Shown here: piece after piece, positions 8,247 to 18,520 of the stretch
How positions within the stretch are numbered: position 1 is the stretch's first letter
How the letters are laid out: each line of letters starts with the position of its first letter
Assembly (NCBI RefSeq): GCF_009192995.1
Contig: NZ_SDID01000013.1
Span: 1-62,184, forward strand
Source: Sulfurimonas indica
Lineage (GTDB): Bacteria > Campylobacterota > Campylobacteria > Campylobacterales > Sulfurimonadaceae
Direction: 5' to 3'
DNA length: 62,184 bases
Notes under the pieces: model-generated
What the model was told of the DNA's origin: nothing
Database searches by the model: none
The model's input: only the letters and a program-made list of their open reading frames with translations
Made by a program: the position numbers and the translations under genes

Positions 8247-10061
8247 ATGTGCGGAATAGTTGGTTATATCGGTCAAAAGAATACAAAAGAGATTTTACTC
8301 GAAGGGCTTAAAGAGTTAGAGTACCGTGGGTATGACTCAGCAGGTATTGCAGTACTGAGTGATGGGGTATTTTCAAGTTTTAAAGCAACAGGAAAACTTG
8401 TCAATCTTGAGGAAAAGACAAAAGATTTCACTACAGACAAATTTGCTGTAGGTATCGGCCATACACGCTGGGCGACACATGGAAAACCAACAGAACTCAA
8501 TGCACACCCTCACGTAGGAGAAAACTCTTATGTTGTTCATAACGGTATCATAGAGAATTATGCAGAATTAAAAAAAGCACTCATTGATGATGGTGTAACT
8601 TTTCTTTCACAGACCGATACCGAAGTCATTGTCCATCAGTTTGAGAAAAATCTTAAAGGCAGTGATGATGCATTTGATGCCTTTAAGAAGACAATAGCAG
8701 AACTTGAAGGTGCTTATGCCATCTTACTTGTGACAAAAGCAGAAAATGACAAAATCTTCTTTGCAAAACACGGTTCACCTATGCTTGTCGGTATCAATGC
8801 TGAAGATGAGAAATATTTTGCCTCTTCAGATACACCGCTTATCGGTCACTGCACAGATGTAAATTATTTTGAAGATGGAGATTATGGGTATGTCTCACGT
8901 GAGGATATTCTTATATTTGACAAAGACAACCAGCAAAAACAACCTCATTTTGTAAAACTCTCTACAAACAAACTCTCTGCTCAAAAGGATGGCTACCGCT
9001 TCTTTATGGAAAAAGAGATTTATGAGCAAAGCGATGTCATAGCCGATACACTGCTTGGACGTGTTACGGAAAAAGAGGTCATCTTTGAAGAGCTCGATTC
9101 TAAGCTGTTTGAAGGCATCAATGAGATAAAACTCTGTGCATGTGGGACATCCTACCATGCAGCACTTACAGCTTCTTATATGTTTGAGCGCTACTCAAAA
9201 ATAAAAACATCGGTAGAAATAGCATCAGAATTCCGCTATCGTGAGCCGATTATGACCAAAGATACTCTTTTCGTCGTTATCAGCCAGAGTGGTGAAACAG
9301 CAGATACACTTGAAACATTAAAAATGGCGAAAGAAGCAGCTCTTAAGACACTTGTTATATGTAATGTTGACAACTCTTCTATGGTGCGTCTTGCAGATGC
9401 AACAATCCTCACGCGAGCAGGAGTAGAAAAAGGTGTCGCATCAACAAAAGCATTTGCAACACAGGTCACTCTGTTTTGGATGCTCTCTCTCTATCTGGCA
9501 AAAATAAAAAGCTCTCTCACGCAAGAAGAAATTATGCATCAACTTGAGCTTTTGCGCACCATTCCAACATCTGTAAAAGTTGAGGACAGCATGCATGAAC
9601 GCATCAAACGACTCTCAAAACGCTATCTTCACGGACATGGATTCTTCTTTATCGGACGTGATATATTTTTCCCACTTGCATTAGAGGGTGCACTTAAACT
9701 CAAAGAGATAAGCTATCTTCACGCAGAGGGTTATCCAAGTGGTGAGATGAAACACGGACCTATCGCTTTGGCAGATCCTGAGCTTTTTACTATTGCCCTG
9801 CTTCCGGAACACCTTTTATATGAAAAGTCCAAATCAAATGTAGAAGAGCTTAGTGCAAGAGACTCAACAATTTGTGCCATTAGTCCGATAGCATTTGAGA
9901 AAGCAGATGACTTTATCCAAACAAAAAAACAAAAAGATTATATGTTGGAATTTTTTGAGATGATGGTTGTTGTTCAACTATTATCACTTGAAATTTCTGT
10001 ACGTCTTGGTAACGATGTAGATATGCCAAGAAATTTGGCAAAAAGTGTAACGGTGGAGTAA
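8247..10061 (+). CDS. glmS: Glucosamine-6-phosphate synthase (isomerising)
   Basis: Makes glucosamine-6-phosphate from fructose-6-phosphate and glutamine, the first step to UDP-GlcNAc for peptidoglycan and lipid A. It has 604 residues: an Ntn-type glutaminase domain with Cys2 exposed after Met removal (MCGIVGYIG), HTRWATHG near 72-79, then two SIS sugar-isomerase domains (CGTSYHA near 299, SQSGETADT near 348) and the expected PRNLAKSVTVE C-terminus. It is the second gene of the glnD-glmS-diguanylate cyclase operon, and GAGG-type signals precede the start. No ribozyme or riboswitch is visible in the 12-base gap. Confidence 0.97.
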   Translation: MCGIVGYIGQKNTKEILLEGLKELEYRGYDSAGIAVLSDGVFSSFKATGKLVNLEEKTKDFTTDKFAVGIGHTRWATHGKPTELNAHPHVGENSYVVHNGIIENYAELKKALIDDGVTFLSQTDTEVIVHQFEKNLKGSDDAFDAFKKTIAELEGAYAILLVTKAENDKIFFAKHGSPMLVGINAEDEKYFASSDTPLIGHCTDVNYFEDGDYGYVSREDILIFDKDNQQKQPHFVKLSTNKLSAQKDGYRFFMEKEIYEQSDVIADTLLGRVTEKEVIFEELDSKLFEGINEIKLCACGTSYHAALTASYMFERYSKIKTSVEIASEFRYREPIMTKDTLFVVISQSGETADTLETLKMAKEAALKTLVICNVDNSSMVRLADATILTRAGVEKGVASTKAFATQVTLFWMLSLYLAKIKSSLTQEEIMHQLELLRTIPTSVKVEDSMHERIKRLSKRYLHGHGFFFIGRDIFFPLALEGALKLKEISYLHAEGYPSGEMKHGPIALADPELFTIALLPEHLLYEKSKSNVEELSARDSTICAISPIAFEKADDFIQTKKQKDYMLEFFEMMVVVQLLSLEISVRLGNDVDMPRNLAKSVTVE

Positions 10062-10065
10062 TAAG

Positions 10066-11913
10066 ATGAAAAGTAAATTAAAACTATTAATTATTGTCAC
10101 CTTAATGCTTCTTGGTTTAGGAGTTGCGACCATTGTTAATATCTCTTTGAATTTTAGAGAATACAGCCTAAAAAGTGCCACAGAGAAAGCAACTACTACA
10201 GCAGCAATTGTAAAAGATGGTCTTACTGCCCATATGGTAAACGGCATTATGGATAAAAGACAATACTTTTTAGAACAGATATCTTCCAATAATACTGACA
10301 TCAAATCTCTTTGGTTGGTACGTTCACCTAATGTTATCAAACAGTTCGGACCTGGTTTTAACAGTGAAACCATCAGAGACTCTCTGGATAAAGAGGTTTT
10401 AAAAACAGGAAAAACTACGAAACAGATACATGAGACTACAGATGCTATTACCCTAAGAGTTTCCATTCCATATAAGGCAACAGCAATAGGTCGTCCAAAC
10501 TGTTTAAACTGTCATGATGTCCAACGAGGTGATACGCTTGGTGTTATCAGTATGGAGTTTGATATTACAAATATGCGAAATGCAGGACTGATTACTATTT
10601 TAAAGATTCTTGGTATGAACCTCGTATTTATAATCGTAGTATTATTGCTTATAAATCATTATATTACACCCTATATGCACCTATTCTCCAACATGCAAGA
10701 AGGCATACAAAAAGCCTATAGTGGTGATTTTACGCATAAGTTCACAACAACCGTTCAGGGTGATGCTAAAAAAATCGTAGAACAACTCAACACTCTTTTT
10801 CGAAAAATGCAAGATACCTTTGGCGATATCAAATATAATCTTGCAACCTTTATTCCCCAAGGTTCTGTATCTTCCACTGATCCACTCTATGAAGCAAAGA
10901 TGATCATAAAAGAGCTCTCAGATATCTATAAATTTAAAAAGACGATAGAACTCGACCTTTCAAAAAATGCAGTATATGACAGAATTATTGATGTATTAAG
11001 AACTAAATATAATTTTACTCATTTTGCTTTTTATGAAATAAATACCAATAATAACTCTCGAAAGCTCATCTATATATCCACGGGTGAAAGCATTTGTGAT
11101 TTGGAAGTAGAAGAAGATGCTATTCTCTGTCGTGCATATCGAACAAAATCGGATGTCATATCTACAGAGTTTGTCAATTTATGTCAATCATGTTCCTCTG
11201 ATGATCTTGATTATATTTGTATTCCGTTTGATATCAATGATGAATATTCACTCGTCATTTCAATCACAACAAAAGAGAGTTCAGAAATCAGTAAAATAAA
11301 TTCTTACATTCCAAGTATAAAAAACTATCTGGAAGCTGCAAAACCGGTAATTGAGAGTAGAATTCTCACAGATAAGTTACGAGAAAGCTCTTTAAAAGAT
11401 GGTATGACTGGACTTTATAACAGAAGATTTTTAGAAGAGTTTATCGACACTTTCATGAAACAGGCACAAAGAAGTAAAGAGAGCTATAGTCTTTTAATGC
11501 TCGATGTTGATTTCTTTAAACAGGTTAATGATACTTATGGCCATGATGTAGGTGACAAAGTTATTGTCGCTATTGGTGAAGTGTTAAAGGAAAATATCCG
11601 TGAATCAGACTTAGCTGTCCGATATGGTGGTGAAGAGTTTTTAGTACTGCTTCATAATGCCAGTGATGAAGGAGCACTCATGGTTGCCAAAAAGATTCAT
11701 GAAGCATTTGCCGCACTTATTTTTGATGTCGGTCATAGCGAAACTATACAAAAAACAATGAGCATCGGCATAGCAAAATTCCCTTATAATGGTGATACTA
11801 TCTGGAAATGTATAAAGCTCGCAGATACAGCTCTATATGTTGCAAAAACAACAGGTAGAAATAAAATCGTAGAATATACAAAAGAGATGAGTGAAAATAA
11901 AGATTTACGTTAG
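10066..11913 (+). CDS. Diguanylate cyclase with periplasmic haem-type (CxxCH) sensor
   Basis: A 615-residue membrane sensor that makes cyclic-di-GMP. One helix at about 7-27 and another at about 174-197 enclose a periplasmic Tll0287/DUF3365-like domain ending in C146LNC149H150, the covalent c-type haem motif. A HAMP-like linker and a GAF-like region (about 290-435, with clustered cysteines CQSCSSDD) lead to a C-terminal GGDEF domain with active GGEEF at 521-525. The haem suggests it reads redox state, oxygen, NO or sulfur species. It lies four bases after glmS and is closed by the hairpin at 11946-11968. Confidence 0.88.
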   Translation: MKSKLKLLIIVTLMLLGLGVATIVNISLNFREYSLKSATEKATTTAAIVKDGLTAHMVNGIMDKRQYFLEQISSNNTDIKSLWLVRSPNVIKQFGPGFNSETIRDSLDKEVLKTGKTTKQIHETTDAITLRVSIPYKATAIGRPNCLNCHDVQRGDTLGVISMEFDITNMRNAGLITILKILGMNLVFIIVVLLLINHYITPYMHLFSNMQEGIQKAYSGDFTHKFTTTVQGDAKKIVEQLNTLFRKMQDTFGDIKYNLATFIPQGSVSSTDPLYEAKMIIKELSDIYKFKKTIELDLSKNAVYDRIIDVLRTKYNFTHFAFYEINTNNNSRKLIYISTGESICDLEVEEDAILCRAYRTKSDVISTEFVNLCQSCSSDDLDYICIPFDINDEYSLVISITTKESSEISKINSYIPSIKNYLEAAKPVIESRILTDKLRESSLKDGMTGLYNRRFLEEFIDTFMKQAQRSKESYSLLMLDVDFFKQVNDTYGHDVGDKVIVAIGEVLKENIRESDLAVRYGGEEFLVLLHNASDEGALMVAKKIHEAFAALIFDVGHSETIQKTMSIGIAKFPYNGDTIWKCIKLADTALYVAKTTGRNKIVEYTKEMSENKDLR

Positions 11914-11945
11914 AGGAAACATACTTAATAGTATGTGACGAGCAA

Positions 11946-11979
11946 AGCAACGCAAAAGAAGCGTTGCTATTATACTTTT
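11946..11979 (+). terminator. Intrinsic terminator after the diguanylate cyclase
   Basis: Perfect 8-base stem (AGCAACGC / GCGTTGCT) with a 7-base loop, followed by ATTATAC and a T6 run that enters the last codons of the convergent mrp gene. Confidence 0.75.
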
Positions 11980-13137
11980 TTAGCTACAGCCGCATCCGCC
12001 GCCGCTACTCTGTGGTGCTGAAGACGCCCCACCAGTAGAACAAGCCGATACACCTGGAGGTGTTGTAGGCTGAACAGCTTCATTGTCCACTCCACCATTA
12101 GCATTGATTTCTTCGATAGTTGCCCAAATAGACTCTGCTGCTTTCATATAGCGTTTTGCAGACTCAGAATCTGGAGCTACGAAAGTGATAGGTTTTCCTT
12201 CATCACCACCCGTTCTGATTGCCGGCTCGATTGGAATCTCAGCGATAACTTTTGTATCGAACTCTTTTGCCATAGGCTCAGAAGTTCCTTTACCAAAGAT
12301 ATCATACTCTACACCGGTATCCGGTGCAATGAATCCACTCATATTCTCAACGATTCCAGCGATTGGGATGTTCAGTTTTTTGAACATATCAAGTGAACGA
12401 CGTGAGTCATCGAGAGATACCCCTTGTGGCGTTGTAACTGTAAGACCAGCTGTTACTGGAACAGATTGTGCAAGTGTAAGCTGTGCATCACCAGTTCCCG
12501 GTGGCATATCAATTACAAGTACATCTAGCTCTGACCATAAGATATCACGTAAGAACTGCTCGATTGCCTTCATGATCATAGCACCACGCCAGATTAAAGA
12601 TTGTCCCTCTTCCATGAGTGAACCCATAGACATTACTTCAATGCCATAAGCCTTGATAGGAAGCACTTTGTTTCCGTTTACTTCTGGTTTTACATCAGCA
12701 ACACCAAGCATACGAGGAACATTTGGACCATAGATATCTGCATCTAAAAGACCTACTTTTTTCCCTTGCTGTGCAAGAGCGATAGCAATGTTTACAGATG
12801 TTGTAGATTTACCAACGCCACCTTTTCCAGAACTTACCATCAAGAAGTTTTTAATTTGCGGTGCGATATTTTTACCTCTTGAAGAGCTCTCTCTTGGCAT
12901 TACTGGTGCTTTAATATTTAGAGTTACATTTATTGCACCTGCACGCTTTAGCTCCTGTGTTGCTTCATCTTTAATCTGCTGTGCAACTTCTGGTGCTGAT
13001 GAAGTGATATCTACTGTCAGACTCACATCATTACCATTGATTGCAATATCTTTTACAAAACCAAATGTTACGATGTCCTTGGTAAAACCAGGGTACATAA
13101 CTTTTGACAATGCTGATTTTACTATTTCTTCAGTCAT
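11980..13137 (-). CDS. mrp: Mrp/NBP35-type iron-sulfur cluster carrier ATPase
   Basis: A 385-residue P-loop ATPase that carries and delivers Fe-S clusters. An N-terminal MIP18/DUF59 domain (about 1-75) precedes the ATPase with GKGGVGKST (104-112), DADIYGPNVPR and DMPPGTGDAQLT. The tail is unusual: after about residue 355 it turns into a Gly/Ser-rich segment with CST and a terminal GGCGCS, giving three cysteines that could bind a bridging cluster. It lies 105 bases after thiC on the same strand; ThiC is itself an Fe-S enzyme, so joint expression would make sense. Confidence 0.92.
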   Translation of the reverse strand: MTEEIVKSALSKVMYPGFTKDIVTFGFVKDIAINGNDVSLTVDITSSAPEVAQQIKDEATQELKRAGAINVTLNIKAPVMPRESSSRGKNIAPQIKNFLMVSSGKGGVGKSTTSVNIAIALAQQGKKVGLLDADIYGPNVPRMLGVADVKPEVNGNKVLPIKAYGIEVMSMGSLMEEGQSLIWRGAMIMKAIEQFLRDILWSELDVLVIDMPPGTGDAQLTLAQSVPVTAGLTVTTPQGVSLDDSRRSLDMFKKLNIPIAGIVENMSGFIAPDTGVEYDIFGKGTSEPMAKEFDTKVIAEIPIEPAIRTGGDEGKPITFVAPDSESAKRYMKAAESIWATIEEINANGGVDNEAVQPTTPPGVSACSTGGASSAPQSSGGGCGCS

Positions 13138-13242
13138 TTGTATTTTCCTTTAATTTATTTTATAAATGTTATTTTCGAAGCTTATCATATCTAAATAAGA
13201 CAAATATTGTCTTATTTAAGATCAATTTTTTCAAAAAAACGT

Positions 13243-14682
<1,440 letters not shown>

Positions 14683-14786
14683 TCAAATAAAGTTAATCTA
14701 ATATAAAGTGGATAGATTTATTGGTGAGCTAAAGGAACTCTCAGTAGGAAAGCTGCTCTTTTAAGATTTAAAAAGCTTTTGATGTG

Positions 14787-14792
14787 TATAAT
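14787..14792 (+). promoter_or_regulatory. Putative -10 of the ispDF operon
   Basis: TATAAT 32 bases before the TTG start of ispDF, which has a strong GAGGAG ribosome site. There is no clear -35. Confidence 0.5.
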
Positions 14793-14823
14793 TTCGTAAC
14801 ACTTTTAATCACGAGGAGACTTT

Positions 14824-15948
14824 TTGTCCAACTTGACACTTATTTTACTTGCAGCTGGAACTTCTAGACGCTTTGCCCAAGATGTCAAAAAACAGTGGCT
14901 TCGCATCGAGCATAAGCCTTTGTGGCAATTTGTAGCAGATAATTTGAAAAAAAGTGAGTTTTTTTCTCAAATTATTATCGTAGGTTCTGCTGATGAAATA
15001 GAGTTTATGAAACTATACTCCTCATACCAGTTTGTAGCAGGTGGAGCGACAAGACAAGAGTCTCTTAAAAATGCACTTGAAATTGTTACAAATGAATATG
15101 TTCTTGTAAATGACATAGCACGTGCCTGTATCTCGACAAATTTACTAGAACGCATTATCTCACGCAAGGGTTCGGCTGATGTTATCGTACCCTTTTTAAA
15201 TGTAACCGATACTATTGTATATGAGAACGAAACCATTGACAGAGATAAAGTAAAAAGAATCCAAACCCCACAACTCTCCACAACAAAAGCACTCAAAGCT
15301 GCACTTGATACAAATCAAACATTTACAGATGAGAGTAGTGCTATAGTTGCAAATGGGGGCTCACGTGAGTTTGTTACAGGTGAAGATGAAGCCCACAAGA
15401 TTACATACCCACAAGATTTAAACAAAGTCCCATGTCTGAGTGCACCAAGCAGTGACATGCTCAGTGGGAACGGTTTTGATGTCCATGCCTTTGATGACAA
15501 AGGTACAATGTGGCTAGGTGGTGTAAAAATAGAATCTGACTTTGGATTTAAAGCGCACAGTGATGGTGATGTAGCCATTCATGCGCTCATAGATGCCCTC
15601 TTGGGAGCTGCAGGAATGGGTGATATAGGAATGCTTTTTCCTGATAGTGATGATGCGTATAAAGGGATCGATTCAAAAGAGTTACTCAAAAATGTTGTAG
15701 CAAAAATTTATAGCTTTGGTTTTGTCATCATCAATGCAGACATAACCATAGCAGCACAAACGCCTCGTATAGGAAAGTATAAACTGCAAATGCGTAGAGT
15801 TTTAGCTGAAATCTTAGGTATTGATGCATCGCGTATGAATATCAAAGCAACTACAACAGAAAAACTAGGCTTCATTGGAAGAAGCGAAGGTGTTGGCGTC
15901 ATTGCCAATGCAAACTTAAAATATTTAGATTGGAAGATGATAGGATAG
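14824..15948 (+). CDS. ispDF: Bifunctional IspD/IspF isoprenoid enzyme
   Basis: Catalyses the third and fifth steps of the MEP pathway: cytidylyl transfer to methylerythritol phosphate and formation of the cyclodiphosphate. The IspD half (about 1-210) opens with LILLAAGTSRRF; the IspF half (about 215-374) shows NGFDVHAF, SDGDVAIHALIDALLG and DIGMLFPD. The fusion is normal in Campylobacterota. The start is a TTG with GAGGAG upstream. First gene of a four-gene block (ispDF, atypical regulator, ATP-sulfurylase-like, pgpA) whose order I know from C. jejuni cj1607-cj1610. Confidence 0.96.
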   Translation: MSNLTLILLAAGTSRRFAQDVKKQWLRIEHKPLWQFVADNLKKSEFFSQIIIVGSADEIEFMKLYSSYQFVAGGATRQESLKNALEIVTNEYVLVNDIARACISTNLLERIISRKGSADVIVPFLNVTDTIVYENETIDRDKVKRIQTPQLSTTKALKAALDTNQTFTDESSAIVANGGSREFVTGEDEAHKITYPQDLNKVPCLSAPSSDMLSGNGFDVHAFDDKGTMWLGGVKIESDFGFKAHSDGDVAIHALIDALLGAAGMGDIGMLFPDSDDAYKGIDSKELLKNVVAKIYSFGFVIINADITIAAQTPRIGKYKLQMRRVLAEILGIDASRMNIKATTTEKLGFIGRSEGVGVIANANLKYLDWKMIG

Positions 15949-15949
15949 T

Positions 15950-16837
15950 ATGAAGATATTAATTATAGAAAATGAAGTATATTTGGCACAGAGTATTGCA
16001 ACAAAATTAGGTGAATTAGGGCATATATGTGAAATGTGTACCTCAACAAAAGATGCCATTCGTGGCGTTAGTTATGATGTGGTACTCCTCTCTACAAATA
16101 TAAATGGGCAAGATTTTAATCCGGTTATAGAAACATTTAAAAACTCCATCGTTATTTTGATGGTCTCATACATTTCAAATGACACAGTATCAAAACCACT
16201 ATCAGCAGGGGCAAAAGACTACATTTTAAAACCATTTATGATAGAAGAGCTTGTCCGTAAGATTGACCACTATCAAGATTATGAAAAGCTCAAAAAAAGA
16301 AATGAGGCGTATGAGAAATATCTTGCACACACATTTGCAAATGCAAAACATGGTCAGGATTTAGAAAATATCGAACTGCCTCTCTTTGTCTCATCAAACT
16401 TTCAAAAATATGCGGATGCTTTTGCCTTTGAATATGCACAAAAAAAGAATCTTCCACTTCATTTTATCTCACTCAGTGATACAAAAGCACTCAGTGAAAT
16501 AGAATCACTGCCGCAAAATTCCATAATTTACATTATCGACTATCAAACACTCAAAAAATCAGACAAAAAAATCTTTTGTGAGCTAATAACAGATAAAAAG
16601 GCTATCATTGTCAGCAGTGATAAGATTGAAGATGTAGAGCATCCTGTTATTGAGATTAAAAGTGAGAGCAATGTCTTTGACAAAGGGGAAATCCTTCCAA
16701 TTGAAGATTATGTAAAATTTATTGTACTCAATTACCAAGACAAATATCCAGATACAGAACTCTCCAAAAAACTAGGTATCAGCCGTAAAAGCCTTTGGGA
16801 AAAAAGAAAGAAATATGACATCGTCAAGAAAAAATAA
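15950..16837 (+). CDS. Atypical orphan response regulator (HP1021/Cj1608 type)
   Basis: A 295-residue protein with an N-terminal receiver-like domain and a C-terminal Fis-like helix-turn-helix (SKKLGISRKSLWEKRKK, about 271-287). The receiver lacks the phosphorylated aspartate: the VVLL(D) position is Ser48. This matches H. pylori HP1021 and C. jejuni Cj1608, essential or near-essential regulators known to bind oriC and to respond to redox. C27 and C30 in the receiver could take part in redox sensing here. Gene position right after ispDF agrees. It overlaps the next gene by 23 bases. Confidence 0.85.
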   Translation: MKILIIENEVYLAQSIATKLGELGHICEMCTSTKDAIRGVSYDVVLLSTNINGQDFNPVIETFKNSIVILMVSYISNDTVSKPLSAGAKDYILKPFMIEELVRKIDHYQDYEKLKKRNEAYEKYLAHTFANAKHGQDLENIELPLFVSSNFQKYADAFAFEYAQKKNLPLHFISLSDTKALSEIESLPQNSIIYIIDYQTLKKSDKKIFCELITDKKAIIVSSDKIEDVEHPVIEIKSESNVFDKGEILPIEDYVKFIVLNYQDKYPDTELSKKLGISRKSLWEKRKKYDIVKKK

Positions 16838-18005
16838 AACGCTCTATATCGATAAAGAGGCAGCTTCAGCATTAGAACTTGTAGATGACGGATTACTGCA
16901 TCCGGTAACAAAACTAATGAATGAAGCAGAGTCTGCAGAAGTTTTAAAAACTGGACTCATCGATGGAAAATCTTTTCCTTTCCCTTTTATACTAGCACCC
17001 TCTGGAAAGAAAAATGAAGAAATAATCTCTTCCCTTGAAGTAGGTGAAGAGATCACAATCATCTGTGATAAAGAGGAGTTCGCAACACTTATTGTTGAAG
17101 AGATTTTTAGAATAGACCCAAATGAGCGTGTAAAACACATTTATGGCACAGATGACCTCTCTCACCCTGGTGTTATGGCAACCATCAAGCGTATCGGTAG
17201 ATGGGCAGTAAGTGGTAACTATACTATACTGAACAAAAAAGAGAATATCAACAAGAAAAATATTGCCAAAGCAAAAGAGCTCATAGGTGCCAACCATACA
17301 AGTTCTCTTGTGATGGGTGTTAATCCTCTGCATCGTGCACATGAGCGTCTTATCCGTCAAACTTTAGAGACTACAGACCTGCTCATCATTTTTCTCTTAA
17401 AGCCTTATGACAGTGCAAATATTGCTTTTGATGTGAGATATGAGGCTTTATCATATTTTATAAATAACTTTTTACCTAAAAACCGTGTGGTTATCGTACC
17501 ACTTGAGAACAGTTACATCTTTGCAGGCTATAATGAGATCATCATTGATGCTATTGTTGCAAAGAACTATGGTTGTGACAGACTCACAATCGGACGAAAC
17601 CATGCAGGTCTTGGTATGTTTTACGATTGTAACTCAAACAAGTCTATTATTGACAAAGTAACCGGTATCGATATTGAGATAACAGTGGCAAGTGAGTATG
17701 TTTATTGTGATGAGTGTAAAACACTGGTAAGTAAAAATACCTGTCCTCACGGGCAACATCATCAAATCTCTTACCATGCAGACTCAATACTCGAGTTGCT
17801 TGAAGCCGGCCTTTTACCACCAGCTGTACTTATTCGTAAAGAGATAAGCTCCTTTTTACTCTCAAAACTCTTTCCAAACAGATTTAAAAATCTGGAAAAA
17901 CTATACTATGACACTTTCCCTGTCAAAGGTCTTTTAGAAGAACATACGGAAAAAGATTTCTACCTTGAGCTGATGAAGCTCTACCAAACAACTTCACTTA
18001 CATAA
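16815..18005 (+). CDS. ATP-sulfurylase-like protein (altered active site)
   Basis: A 396-residue protein of the Sat family, which normally makes adenosine phosphosulfate or, in reverse, ATP. The second signature GRNHAG (about 259-264) is nearly intact, but the first (QxRNPxHxxH) reads MGVNPLHRAHE, so the Q and R that bind sulfate and ATP are gone. A CxxC and CPHGQHH zinc site follows near 297-312. The homologue in C. jejuni (Cj1609) sits in the same gene order. The lost residues make a standard Sat reaction doubtful. It may have another nucleotidyl-transfer substrate. Confidence 0.75.
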   Translation: MTSSRKNKTLYIDKEAASALELVDDGLLHPVTKLMNEAESAEVLKTGLIDGKSFPFPFILAPSGKKNEEIISSLEVGEEITIICDKEEFATLIVEEIFRIDPNERVKHIYGTDDLSHPGVMATIKRIGRWAVSGNYTILNKKENINKKNIAKAKELIGANHTSSLVMGVNPLHRAHERLIRQTLETTDLLIIFLLKPYDSANIAFDVRYEALSYFINNFLPKNRVVIVPLENSYIFAGYNEIIIDAIVAKNYGCDRLTIGRNHAGLGMFYDCNSNKSIIDKVTGIDIEITVASEYVYCDECKTLVSKNTCPHGQHHQISYHADSILELLEAGLLPPAVLIRKEISSFLLSKLFPNRFKNLEKLYYDTFPVKGLLEEHTEKDFYLELMKLYQTTSLT

Positions 18006-18013
18006 GGGTATAC

Positions 18014-18520
18014 ATGAACTGGTTTTTTCTTACTGTAGGCTACAGCGGCCTCTCACCAAAAGCACCCGGGACTATGGGGACACTTGTTTCTCTACCACTT
18101 GGTATGGCGATACTTATCTATTTTGATGCGACAACACTTTTCTTGGCGGCTTCACTCGTCTCTATTCTTGCTATCAAGATCATTAATCAGTATGAAGAAG
18201 AATCAGGCACACATGACAATCAAAAAATCGTTATTGATGAACTGGCAGGAATGTGGTTTGCACTCTCAGTTGCGCCGGCAACAACTATTGCTATGCATCA
18301 GGTTCTTGATCTGCAAAACGGATTTTTGATTCAGTCACTGCTCTCTTTTGTTCTCTTTCGAGTGTATGATATTACAAAGCCGTCTATCATAGGAAGAATC
18401 GACAGTGAAGCAAAAGGCGGTGTTGGTGTTATGGGTGATGATATTATCGCCGGATTTGCAGCAGGAATCTCTTCGGCTGCACTTTGGCAAGGATGGCTCT
18501 ATCTAAAAGATCTTATTTAG
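18014..18520 (+). CDS. pgpA: Phosphatidylglycerophosphatase A
   Basis: Inner-membrane enzyme that removes phosphate from phosphatidylglycerophosphate to give phosphatidylglycerol. It has 168 residues with the family start YSGLSPKAPGTMGTLVSLP, the IVIDELAGMW core (about 75-84) and the C-terminal GVGVMGDDIIAG. Hydrophobic segments are at about 28-58, 85-105 and 140-160. Last gene of the ispDF block. Its end overlaps the convergent AroE-like gene by eight bases. Confidence 0.93.
   Translation: MNWFFLTVGYSGLSPKAPGTMGTLVSLPLGMAILIYFDATTLFLAASLVSILAIKIINQYEEESGTHDNQKIVIDELAGMWFALSVAPATTIAMHQVLDLQNGFLIQSLLSFVLFRVYDITKPSIIGRIDSEAKGGVGVMGDDIIAGFAAGISSAALWQGWLYLKDLI

Noticed and set aside
9984-10466. 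Long antisense frame of 160 codons across the glmS end and the cyclase start
   Set aside because: It lies opposite two well-supported genes, has no ribosome site and no recognisable domain; it is a shadow frame.
12185-12649. Long open frame antisense to mrp
   Set aside because: The serine- and proline-rich translation is typical of the reverse frame of a Gly/Ala-rich ATPase. No independent support.
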